In this document: positions 25,501 to 39,200 of the stretch, piece by piece
Numbering within the stretch: position 1 is the stretch's first letter
Layout of the letters: each line of letters begins with the position of its first letter
Source: Linyphia triangularis
Lineage: Eukaryota; Arthropoda; Arachnida; Araneae; Linyphiidae
Direction of reading: 5' to 3'
Length of the DNA: 64,000 nt
Assembly: GCA_963978545.1 (NCBI GenBank)
Contig: OZ021726.1
Location: forward strand, 33,328,459 to 33,392,458
Notes under the pieces: generated by a model
Told to the model about the DNA's origin: nothing
The model's input: the letters and a program-made list of their open reading frames with translations, nothing else
Database searches by the model: none
Position numbers and translations under genes: made by a program

Positions 25501-26042
25501 GCTGACGGCGCCAGATAATCTGAATACAACCAACCAATGTTATTTCATTAAGTGATCTTTTTCATACCTACTCGCCAAAATTCAAGGTTTTAAAGGATAT
25601 AGTTTCTAAATGCACTGGGCTAGAAAATTGTAACATTGCGAATATAGAGAATGAGCCTTACTAGGACTTTCTCTTAAGATAGTTCATGAAATTCAAATTA
25701 ATTTCATGAATTTGATGGACCACATTAAAAAAAAACATAGAATTAATTTCAATCCTGTGTGAACAACGGTTTTTGAATTATAAATTTTTATAGAGCAGTA
25801 AACACTTTTGAAATACGTACCTTGTTCTTAGAGTAATTTTTTCTCCTAATTTCTGAAGTGTTTTCTCTTAAATAATTAAGAGAGATCGTTAGCTTTTTCC
25901 TAACCCACAGACCTAACGCTTCAATTTATTAGCCAAAATATCTGCTTACAACAAATAAATCTTCATACCAAGTAAAACAACATTAATAAAAGATCATTAA
26001 CAAAATTTGATGGAAAATAACCAGAGCAATTCCATTTTGTCG

Positions 26043-26074
<32 letters not shown>

Positions 26075-27186
26075 TTGTCTGAATATTATTATAACGCCAA
26101 AAATATCGCCAAACTGGCCATTTTTTTTTTTAATTAATGAAAATATGAAACGAAAACTATAAATTACAACAATCCATGGCAAATTTAAATTTAGTGACTA
26201 TTATTAAGTTTAATTGAACGTTATGCAAAGTTCCACATATCTAGTTTTAGCTTTAAATTTTTTCGATGATTTATATATTTTAAAACCAGAATTGTAAACT
26301 ATAACAGGGTGGCCACAAAATTCAGAAAAAATAGTTCCCTGATTTCCCCAACAGATTTCTAAAAAATCCCTGATTTTACGGCAAACTTTTATCAAATTTC
26401 CCTAACTTTTCCAGGATTTTCATTTGTACAGATACCTTGATCAAATATACTATGTATGTCAAAGACATACTATGACATTTCTTTAAAAATAGTTTTGGCG
26501 GTATTAAAAAGTTTAAATTATTCTGTAACATGAAATTTCTAACGATTACCGCCACATTTCTCCGAGTAAATGACGCAAAAATATGGATGAATGGAGAAAT
26601 ATACCTTCGGAACAATGGTAGCAAAGTTCTTGATTTTTATGAAATTAAGAAAAATAAATCCCAGACGTTTCCCTGATTTTTTTCCAGAATCAGAAAGCTG
26701 CTTGATTTCTAGGTTTTTAAGGTTCTGTGGCCACTCAATATGAAGAAAAACATTAGGTCTATAGGGCAGGGATAATCTGAAGATTCCTCTTAAGTATTAA
26801 AAAAAATTTAAGCATCCTTATTTCAATAACGTTATGATTTTAAACGATAACTTACGTATTCAATTCCAGGTGGATCTTCAGGTCTTTCGTCATACGTATT
26901 ACGGTCGGCTTCATAGTGACGATAACCACCTCGTCCGATGCGCTTATCCTTTTGCTTAACAAGAAGGAAAGTCAGAGAAAGTATTTACAAAATGAATTCA
27001 AGTAATTAGGAAGCTCATAAAAAAAAACATAATTTAGATTTTAACTTAACACGTTATATAATGTTCGGGAGTGTTTTAGTCTATTTCATTGTTTTATTTA
27101 AGTATGGACATAATTTAAAAGTATTACTGTCAGCCCTGAGACACGTCAATAATAATTGATACATGAATAAGAAACAATAAATAAAA

Positions 27187-27220
<34 letters not shown>

Positions 27221-30200
27221 CTTTTCACGGGGAAGAGTTTAACGAAATAAAATGACTGATGCCTTTCCTAGTATAGAGCGTGCAAACAGGGCCCGATTTA
27301 GAATTTTTTTTACTGTAGGCCCAACATCAGAGAGGGGCCCCCAATAGCAAATATTTATTTTCTTACTTCACAATATTACCAGATCAAGCTACATTCGTTA
27401 AGACTAACTTTTTACAATTAAAACTCATAGTTTACTTTCACGCGATTTTTTTGTTATTATTAGTATGATCTTGATTTCCTCTATCTAACTTAACTCTCTG
27501 TGACTACAAAAGATATGGAATTTGCAGATGTGTAACTAAAAAATTTTTGTTATTTTTGTTCAGTACTTCCCATAAAAAGACCATTATATTTAAAATTTTC
27601 AGAAAACTTTCAAAATTTGGGGGCCCCTAGGCCCGTGTCTAGTGGGCCTAATGGTAAATCAGGCCCTGCGTGCAAAGCGAAATATTTGGCTACTTCAGTT
27701 TGAGACTTAGCACACTCTATACTCATGCACATAATGATTTGATTGCTTGGAAACATTATTGCGTTTGGTTTATGCTATGAAGTATAACTTTAAATATGAC
27801 TTTTAAGAAATCTGCTAAAATTTGACTGAACTATTAACTACATTGCATGTCCTTTATGATAGTATGTATATAATACTCAGAAATAAAAAGCCTTTAAATG
27901 AAAATAAAGTAATATATGTGTATCTATGTATCACTAATAGTATATATGCATCTTTAATAACCAAACACCTAGAGTGTTCTTGAGATCGATTTCAAAATTT
28001 GATTTTACAAGCATTTTTCATGGGTTTTTTTCCTACCTATAAGACTACTAACATTTAAATAACAGTGTCTGATTTTCATGTTAGCAAAAAAAGCTTAATT
28101 ACCCTATTAAAAAGAGCCTATATTGTAAAATTGAAATAAATGTAAAAAAAAAAATAGTTTTAATTTTTTTTTTTTTTTTAATTTTAGTTTTATTCATAAC
28201 GCAATTATGTATTTTCCCCTTGATTTCGTAAAACGGACACAAAAAGTTGTAGTCTGTACACTGTAAAAATCAAAAGAAATATTTTTTATCGGATATCAGT
28301 CGTCCTCGGATTATCTTAGGACATCAATACCCACCCTCTAAATTTTTATTTTGACAATAGATGGCAGCACCAGAATTCTTAAATCAAAGAAATGTTCAAA
28401 TCTGAGTATCAGAAATGGAACTTCTTTATCAATACTTTTCTTTAAGACTAAATCTAAATCTAACTAAATCTATTATAACTAATCTATTAAAACTAATCTA
28501 TTAAATCTATAAAAACTAAATCTATTATAATAGGTTAAGAAAAAAGGAACCTTTAATATATGTTGCACATCCTTTTGTAAAAACTCTGGTCCATACTTCA
28601 ATCGTTCTTCCGATATTTCTTTAAAGTCCTATAAAATATAAAAGTCTTAAACAGTTTGGTAGTGGTGCACAATTGAAATAGTATGTATACTTTGCTTTAA
28701 TTTTTGCGATTATTTTTTCATTGATCATTACGAGGCCGTTGCTGTTTTATGTTACGATTCAGAAAAGTTTTCAGAGTTTTAAAACTCTAGAAACAAAAAT
28801 GGGGAGCCTTAAATATCTTGGAATGTCATCGTCAAAAAATGTGAGTAAAATTGAAAATCCACAATATATTTTCCATCATCACATCACATAGATAATTTTA
28901 TAATTACCTTTGATATTGAGTTTTATTTCACATGCCAAAGAGAGAAAATTACAAACCATTCTTAGTATACTATCTCTACTTCTAAGAATATGTACATATA
29001 TTATTTTGAAACTTTTCTTTTTACTTCATGCAACTACAGAACACAAATGTTTCAAAAAGCTATTCGACAATGTATTAACCGAACTAAAAAAATAAAAAAA
29101 ATAAAAAAAAATTGATTTTCTCTATTCACTCCAAATTTTGAAAGAGAAGCTTTAATTTTCATGTTCATCCAAAATATAGCAATGAACTAAAATAACATCA
29201 AATGATATTTACAGTATGGCTCTAATTCTATTTCACAAATAAATAAAAATACTATTTATGGATAAAATGCCGAATTTAGAAAAATCGATTTGTATATTAT
29301 ATTTATTTTTGTTATTTTATAACAGAAGAAATTTATCGGTGAAAATGGAAATGAGATTTAGTCTAAGTAACTAATGTGAAAAGCGTATCATATTAATACA
29401 TAAACGTTGAGTCTGCGTTTGTTATTAAGTCACACAAAAACTCTATAACGGATTTTAATAAAATTTTAAGTATGTAGTCAAAACATACCAAAAGTGAAAC
29501 TACGCAACAATCCAGCATTCAAAGTATCCTCATAAGTGGGATTGCCACTTCCCCTCCCCCTTTAAGTTTAAAACGCTGACTATAGTCATAAAGTTGTGAA
29601 GTATAGCAAAGTGGCGATGCGCTATCCGATGAGACTGCCTATCTGAGCCACCTTGTGATAAAGTCATAAGTTAGCGTCCCTTGTTTGGACGCAATACACG
29701 ATATATGAAAATAGTCAATTACAGCTGTAGAGAAGAGTCTCTCTTTTTAGGGAAAGTCACCTTGTACACACGAGTAGAAATGTCTCGAAAACCCGCAATT
29801 AGTTCCCAACAGATAGGTACGTCACCAGTAACAAATAAAAGAGAGCTTACGAGAATTTGGCGACGTACCTGCTTATTGGAGACGAATTGTTCATTTCTGA
29901 TACCTTTACGTGGTGTAAACGTATATTGATAAATGCTCCGAAATACAAAAACACACAATTAGTCGCCAACGGATTGGTGCGCAGCCAGAAACAAGTAAAA
30001 GAAAGTTCACGAGGATGTGGCGACGTACCCACTCATCGGTGAGGAATTGTTCATTTCTAAAACTCTTCGTTTACGTAAATGCAGGGCCTATTCTAACGGG
30101 CAGTCGTGGCCTATTTGGGCAGTCGTAAATTGTATTTGGTCAGTCGTAAAAAATAGAAAACAAGAAAATTAAAAATATTGCATTTCAATTTTTAATCATC

Positions 30201-33200
30201 TACTTGAATTTGCTTATAGTAACATCTAAAATGACTTTTTTATTTGTTTATACAACCCTTCCTTCTCTGAAGTTTCAGTTTTGAATATACCTATGTACCA
30301 GTTTTGAAACTTGGCTGTAGAAGTATCTTTCACTAGACATTTTGTATTCAGCCATACCAAGACTGCATCTTTTGCCTCCATGCAATGAGGCCTCATTGTA
30401 GATTAGGAGGGGAGAGGGTCAAAAATGAAATTTCATCCGATTTTAACAATTACACCCTCATTTATTCCCTTTTGACCTATCTTGACAGCGTGCTAAATTT
30501 CATTCCGATAAATTAATATTAACCCGTGTCGTAACGAGCCTGAAAATGTTAAACAAGCTAACAAAAATTTAAATTTTTTGAAAAACAAAATTTTTTCAGA
30601 TTTGATTGCACACACCCGAAACTTTTTCCTTTTGACTAATTTTGACAATGTATTAAATTTTATTAGATAATAAGTTGATATTAACCTCTGCTACATTGAT
30701 ATTGAAAATGCTAAATGCGGACAGAATTGGCAAAAATGAAAGAAAATAGTCCAAAATGTTTATTTCCTTAAATAAGAAAGAGAGATACAAAATATTGATA
30801 CAATTTAACATATAATGTTCATACAGCATAAATTTGGTGTTTTTAGAGATATTTTTGTGTACATTTGCATACTGTTTCCATCGACCATCCAAACACCGCC
30901 TCTCTATCTTTTTTTTTTTTTTCCTTTTTTTTTTTTTAAATATAAGAGTCCTTTGAATATTTTTTTTTATTAACTTTAGCCTTCTTTCTAGTGTAATTGA
31001 CTACACGGGTGGTTTTTTTAAAATTTTTATTTTTTTTATTTATGTTTGACATGTTTATAATAAATGTTAGCTTTCTAGAAAAGTGAGCACGATACATTTA
31101 AAAATCCCATTACAGTTCTTTAATCAGATTCAAACTTTTGACTGATTCAAACGACAATTTTCTAATCTAAAATAATAAATAATAAATATGTGAAAGATTA
31201 ATCCTGTGAATTCGATTTTTATTATTTATAAAAATCTATTTCAGTATTTTATTTATAACAATATTAAAACTTACAAATTTGTGTTTCAATTTTAAATCAT
31301 TTCCTTTATTACAGTTAAATGTCATATTTTCAAAGCAATCGTAATGTGCATCACAAATAATGTATTAAAATATTACAGATATAAAATAACGACCATCTCT
31401 CAGCACAATTAAGTTGGCTATGGTTTAGAAAGAAGAAAAAAATATTTACTAAATACCATTATAGAATAAGGTGATTCTAATCAGAGTTAAATCACGGAAA
31501 CAATTGGTACATTCGAAAACTCACATGTGACTATTTCTTTCATTTACCTTTAATCTATCTGAAATTTGAAAGTGAACTGAATTATTTTTGATAGTGAGGG
31601 AAAATACTGCATAGCATGTTTTCATTGTGGTTTTATTTTTGAGTTAACATTTTCCTCTAAAAATATTATGCAGAATCCAATGCGTTCCCAAAAATCCTTT
31701 TTAGAGTTATTTTGCTTTACTCTTGTTCTTTTTAAAAATAATAAGCGTTTCTTCAAATTCTTTGTTGTTGGAAGCCTCAGGTAAAAATGTTTTCTCATGC
31801 TGAAAATTATTCTTATGGATATAGTTTTATTTTATAGTTCATGTTTTAAAGCTTGATGTCTGCACTGCTTGTGGCTTGAGATAGTTCATTTTTAAGTACT
31901 TATGTAATGACTCTACAACGGAAATACAACATTTATTTTCCAGCCATTTGTTCCATTTGATCAGCTATTAGTCTGTAATAAATGCTATGGAAGCACCAAA
32001 ATATTAAGCACTCTCGTGCAATTAATTCGAATAAGACTTTCACCGATCGTTAGCTTTATCTCTAGTTCGATGTACAGCAAGACTGACAAAAGATGTTGAT
32101 TTATATATAATTTGTTACCTGTTATCTAGTGATGAACTTTATTGATTAAAACTGTGTTACCGGTATTGCTTCTAAAACTACTCACCATATTTGAAACAAA
32201 GAATAACAACAACTTCAAATTGAAATCTACACTGAATTAAGTGTGGAATAGTCGAGGGATACTAGATTTTTGCGACTCTCCTTCACCTGCCAGAAGTGTA
32301 GTAAAATTCATCCCCTTAATACTCCATTCTGAGTGCAGTTATGCCATTCTGCAATAATTTCTTAGTATTTGACAGTTGACCGTGTTTATGTAACGTACAA
32401 GCAAAATGGTCAGCGATACAGCGCAATACAGTAAAATGCGGCTTCAGGATGCGAACTTCAAGTTTGCTGCTGCCTGGGTAAACCAATTTGATTTTTTTTT
32501 AAATGGACTTAATAATATCTTTACAGTCAAAGTAAAAAAAATTGGGTGGTGAGAAAAAAGGAAATTGAAAAATAAAGGACCACCCTATTATAAATGAATT
32601 CGTTATTCGACAGTTTCTTGTAAGCTTCCCCTGTGACCATCACCATTCAGACCCTTCCAATTCTTATCTGCCAAGATAGTCATAGTAGATAGTAGTGAAA
32701 AAAAAAGAAAAGAAAAAAAATTGACTTGTATAAGTCTAGAAAGAGGAGGAGAGGGGGGGGGGGGAGAAAGGGAGAGAGTAGCGTGGTGAAGATGACCCCC
32801 GGAAATAGCCCTCCCCCTTTCCTTCAGCTGGACTTGGTTAATTGGTTCCCTTCCACCACAGTTTGAAAAGAAATAGCCGAGGGAGGGCTCCCCCTAGGGT
32901 CTTGGGTAGGTTGGGTAACACTCCAGTCTTTAAAAGGGGTTGTTAGGTCAAAAATGTTATCTTGGATTTCTATTTTGGCCATGAGGTCGCTTATATAGAA
33001 TTACTGGATTCTCACAACTGAGTGGAAACGATGTGGTTCTTTTTTTTTTTTTTTTTTTGCTCTTGTCTAGAGATCATAAAAAGAAATGTTAACAGGGGTG
33101 GTCCTTGAATGTCAAACACAGCCCACCTCATGGTAACAAGTGGTTGGAGACAGTAGGCTTGTTCAAAGATTGTTTTTACAATGCTAGTAGTGTATCTTCT

Positions 33201-36200
33201 GTATTGACGAGATTGAAAAGGTACGCCCAACTTTTTTTATGTAAAAATTATAGAATAAACCTAATGGTTTAGGCATATTATAGAAAAAAAATTAACTCTC
33301 ATAGGGGTATGACGATGTATCAGAAATCTTGTTTCTAATTTTACCATAATTAGATGAGAAGAAAAATTATCAAGTGATAGTTTAGTTCTTCAGAGTACTA
33401 GTTTTTTTATATAAAACCTATCGAATTTTGTATTTAGTGAAACTATTGTTTCACGTCGAATTTAAATACAATTTTAAATATCATCATTGATTTACTCATC
33501 TTTAAAAGGCATTCGACATTTACTGGTAAGGATAACACGAAGTTTGGATAAACTAAAAACAATTCTTATTCATAATTTTTCAAAGATTGAGAGTTTTAGA
33601 AAAATTATTTTGCAAATATATAATATTATCGAGATATATTCGTATTCCGAGAATCAATAGAAATACATAAATCAGCGTTCGCCACTACGCGGCCCGCGAC
33701 AGATTTTTCTGCGGCCCGCCGGCAACACAGAAGATTTAAAAAAATAAAAAATTACGGTACGTAGTTTTTTCGCATAATTGTAATTTATCCGAAATAGTAT
33801 GTGTTAACTATGTAGAACAGAGTTCTCCACAACGTGCCCAAAGAAACTATATGAAGAAGCTTTCAGTAAGGTGGTTTTCATCAGGAATAAACACAGGAAT
33901 AACTTAACTAAATCTCGTTTGGACAATTTATTAAAATTTACTGTAATAAATACTCCGAAAGAACATCAATCATAAAATAAACTGAACGATTTCGACCAAT
34001 ATCGTGGCACAATTTTATATCAACTGATAACTTAATAATCTGGAAGTACAGTTTAAATACTTTTATTAAAAGTTAGGCCAAGTCGTATTGCCATGTTGAA
34101 ATAAAAGATTCACTTAATTTTTATATACTTGGATTTACTAATAATAAAAATTATCATTTTTTAATTATTTGGAAGAAAGAAAAAAAAAGAAAAAGAAAAA
34201 AAAAGAGCCAATATTAATTGTAGTAATTTGTTTTCAGTTTTATAATAATAAAAGATACATATATTGGTGTATCCGGCCCGCGAAAAGCTCCATAAGTCAT
34301 ATTGCCCGCCTCTAAAAGTTAGTGGCGAACGCTGACATAAATAATGGGGATGAAAATCTTATAGGAATACTCATAAACCTCAATCACAAAAGTTACAGAA
34401 CTATGCTAGATACCAAATTAAAGGTTTCGGCAAGGTTATTAAATTTAAAAAAAAAAATCTCTGAATGAACATGCTTAAAAATCTGTACCGAAGAAGTGTA
34501 CAATATCTCTTTCAAGTTATACTTTAGGCATAAAATAATGTTGTTTTTTTTTTTACAAATAGCGAAATTGGATTTGGTCGGTAGGTTTTAGATTTAATTT
34601 TCTTTGGAGCAAGTAATATACGGGGGCTATACTGCAGTCATTAGCAAAGAGCCCAAAATCTCAAAAAATTCAATTGCATATTTTGAAGTCAATTGCATAC
34701 TTTTGTGTTCATCCTTTGAAATTACATTTTTTTTAAATTGTTGTATAGGTTTTTATGACCTAAAAACTTGAACCATTCAATAAAATAAAAATATTATTTT
34801 TTATGGATTAATTGAAAGTGTCAAAATATTTGCAATTAAACTGTTTTGGATTCACGGCTTTTTAACTTATGACGGCAGCTTACTTCTCCGAACGTATGTT
34901 CCAAATACTTTTCAAAGGGAAATGCCTTTTCAAAAGGAAGCTAATCCACATTTGTGTCTCGAACTGAAGAAAACAAGAAAAACTTTCACCAGGCAACCCA
35001 ATAATTGGCAGTGATAATCTGACGTAATCGAAACAATTTCAACTCCTTTTTTGTAAACGAAGAACCGTTCCGGCGGTGAGTCGCTCACTTAAGGCTTCGA
35101 TTTTGGTAGAATTTTATGTTAAAGTAATTAGGTTTAAATTGTAAAAACTTATAGCGTTAAATTTAAAATCAGGATGACCTAAAAATATAAACGGATAAAT
35201 GACTTATTGATAGACAGCGAGCAGGGGGAGTTCCATTCAGGAGGTGAAAATATCCTCAAGAGGCTCTTTAATAAATCCATTTTTTTTTCTTTTCATTTTT
35301 TCATTCTGAGTTTGGAGTAATAATAATGTGGAGGGGGGGGGGGGGGGTGGAGGAGGGATCGGACGTTTGGGCAGTCGTAAAATTTCCTTAGAATAGGCCT
35401 TGCGTAAATGTATTGGTAAACGCGAATAAACAAAAGAGTTTTTATAAAATTGATCTCAGTTCAGTGCAATGAGTGTAAAGTAGTTGAAGCAAATGAAATT
35501 AAATTAATCTGAAATAACTCTAGCCTGCCAAGTTCTGATTGCCTATAGGAATTCCCCCTAATAATTCCAATTTAGTTCATTGTGTACAAGTACCCCAAAG
35601 AAACTAAACGCGGCCGCTTGGCGGCCAACATTAGATTTCACAACTTTTTCTGACAGATTATTTTACTTGGACGGCTTTTTTTTTTTTTTACAACGTCTAG
35701 TTGTTTTATGGGAGATTTTATTTTTAATCTAAGTAGGTTTTTGATGTTTTGTGAAACTGAATGTGCCAATTCATTTGAAAATGACCCAGGTAATCGTAAT
35801 GTTAATATTTCGCCAGAATAGAATAAGATGCACGAGGTGGTTTGTTAAGTGTCATGTTTTGTCTGATGTAGTACTGTGTATTAAACTAGTTATTGTAGTG
35901 GAGGGGGTACTATGTTCCATTAGTTTTTTACAAAGGGGAATGCTCTCTCCTAAAAAATATTTAATTTATTATTGTTTTCTTTATTTGACACTAAATTCAA
36001 ATAATTTTATTTTTAAATTATTGATTTGAAAAGTTGTTCTAAATAACTTGTTTAAAAACTGTTTTACATTATCTGTTTAAAAATTCTTGAAAATAACCGG
36101 TCTAAAAACTGTTTTACATAATTTGTTTAAAAATTGTAGTTATGGTACATGTGTACATGTGGAATATCTACATTTAGAGCAATTATTCTATAGCAACCCA

Positions 36201-39200
36201 TTTATGGCGTTAAAACGAAATCATAATAGCTAAATTTTCACATGCTAAAACAGAAGAATGGATAATTCCCACATATTTTAATAACGAGTGAAATTAGTAT
36301 TTTTAGAAGAATTTCTTTCTGATTCTAAATATTTAAACAAAAGTTCTTTAAAAAAAATAGTTATTTAAATATTAAGAAAAGAAAATGCCCCAAAACCAGT
36401 CCGATCAAAACAGTCAACAATGTCCGTGACGTAAAGAGACACCATCGTTTCTATGGTTATCTAGAGGTTTCTGCCAAATAGTTGGCTTTGAAAAAGTTGG
36501 CGTTGGTAAACCATTGCAACATTCCGTACAGATTGGCATGATTTTCGAGAAACTTGTAAATCTGGTTTCAGCTGCTGCATTTCAAGCCAAGATGTTTGCG
36601 AAGCCGTGACGTCACATTCAATGCCAGCGAAATGAGTCGTTTTTTAGCCAACGTTTTAACAAGGTAATTTTGATCGCAAATAAAAAATAAAAAATTTAAA
36701 AAAAAGCGCATTGAGCAGAAAATTTTGTGTTTATGGCCTTTTCGAAACATTTAGAATTAAATAAAAAAAATACCAAAAAAATGCGGGAATTGTCCATTGT
36801 CTAACAATTATAACCAGATAATTGGTATATGCTATGCAACTGAATAAAACAAAACTATTACTTCGCATTTAAAACATTAAATAAATTTAAGAAATATTTT
36901 AAAAAATTAGCACTTATTACGAAAAAAAAAATTCTGTTATATTTTTAATAAGATGCTTGCAACTTTTCTATGATTGACCTTGTTGAGTACGATTGATTTG
37001 TACCAAATTTCAGAGTTGTCATCAGCGAAATTTCAGACTGTGAAGAATATTCCCCATTTAGGTCGTTTAACATCTTGCCTGTGTCACCCGAATTTAGTTC
37101 AAGAACCCACCGATGCCAAATTTGGAATGGCCGAACTGGCTTCGAGCATAAGAAAAATCAGTCCTTATGTTATATGGATCGGCGCAGCATGGTTCTAGTG
37201 TTGCTGGTAAGCCAGTAAACTAGAGTAAACCAAATTAACACGTTGGCACTCGTCAACGCGTTGATTGGAGAAGAGATTGAACCAGTGGTGTGAGTTGAAT
37301 GTTACTCATATGGCAGTCAACGTGTAACACAAAACTATTCCGTTGATCCGGAAATGAGTTTCATTTTTTATACATTTTCCTGAAATATACCTCACAGTTT
37401 AAGAGTTTAACCATTTAAAATTAGTTAGTTCATCGATGTCTGAATATCATACTTTTTCTATGGTTGACCTTGTTGATATATATCCTAAATATTTATGTAA
37501 GAGTCGCGGCTATATGGAAAATGGGGGAATTAGTGAGTCAATGAAGGCTTTAGCTTTTATACATAGAGAAAATAAGTCTAAATATTACATATATTTTAAA
37601 TTTAATCTTGTAGTAGTAATTTTCTGTTTTGAGGTTTTTGTTTATGATCAAGTTTTTGATTTTGAATAGTTGAGTAACGATTCTTCCTTTTCCCCCTCCG
37701 CCCCCCCCCCCCCCTCCCTCTACCTCTGAAAAAACAAGAAGAAAAAAAAAGAAGAAAAAAAGACGTCAGTGACAACACTAACTAGCGTGGCCCACCTTTC
37801 TATATAAATCCCTACATCACTGTATTAAAGATCAAAATTCACTCACTAATTGCTTTTCTTCCATTTTTCTGTCACTGTCAGAATTATTCCTACGGACACC
37901 ATAGTAACGATACGCACCCCTTGAAATCATTCTCTCCTGAAAATTCAAATTGTTGTTAATTTATGCAATTAGAGAACTTAATGAAAACAATTTTGAATGA
38001 GCGGATTATATATATGAAGTGAAAATAATGAATAATTTAATAAAATATTATTAAATAAAATAATTTTGGCGTTGAAAACGCTTGAAATCCTGAACTTAAA
38101 AGATAGTTCATGAATTTCTATCAAAAAGTGAAAATGTCTTTTTATTCCAGACTGATTTGACAATTTAAAAAAAAATTAAAAAAAAAAAAAAAAAATCCAT
38201 GAATGAATTTGTCAAATCGTTTCAGCTGCGTATATATAATTTTTAAGACAAAGATGAATATTAAAAAAAAAAAAAAAAAAAAAAAAATCAATAATCGGTG
38301 GCTATTACTGAAAATAATTTGCCTTTACACTGGTGTGAATATTGTTTAAAAATACCTAAAAATGAGTCATTCTCTTTAAATAATGTGCAGATCCTTCAAT
38401 CTTATTATTGATGGGAAAAGAAAATCGATCAAAATGTGCTGCGTGCATGAAATTTTCGCTGAAGGACCCTGCGGCACAATAGCCCGTTGTGTAAGCCATT
38501 GTTTAGATATCTGACTCATGACTTGATGGCTGATGAACACGCTATTATTATTGACTAACTGCGCACTCCCTTTCGTGGTAAAACTTCGGGGTTAATTTCT
38601 GGTTCCCAGTTGTTGCATTGAGCAACAGTAGCCTTGAGATTATAGGTTTAGGCAGAAGGTGGAGGTTTATTAATTGCTTCTTTTTGTGGTCTCAGTTATA
38701 TATTAAGATCGGGGTCAAAATAGGATTCGCCGAATGCATTTTTAATGTGATGGAGATTTTTTGTAGGCCAGTTTCGACAACAAATATTTTTTAAGAGATA
38801 TGGAACATTAAACTTGCAAAATATCATGAATGGAAATTCTCACTAAGTACAATTATTAATACGCACTGGTCGGGCATAAACTCTCACAAGATTTCACGTT
38901 AAATTTTTACGCAAAAAACATATCTAATAAAAATATTTTTTTAACTACACATTCCTTTATTTGAACTATCCAAATTATTTCACAAAGAAATCCTAATGCC
39001 TGATAATAAAATTTAGTGCCCTGTTCGTCTATACAGTTTTCCTATTTTTCAGCGGTCCAACTGCAAAGGGAGATAGCCATTACTAGCGGAAAGAATGTTA
39101 TAACGTAAAAAGAACTCTTATATACGCTACCCCCACTTTTTGAGTGATCTGCATAAAAGCAAAACGTTTTTTCCTGGTGTCAATTTGAAAGGGTTTTAAA

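Noticed and set aside
31527..31560. Candidate exon with gtgagtt donor
   Set aside because: Contains a stop in the fitting phase and lies inside the 5.3 kb hAT-type element.
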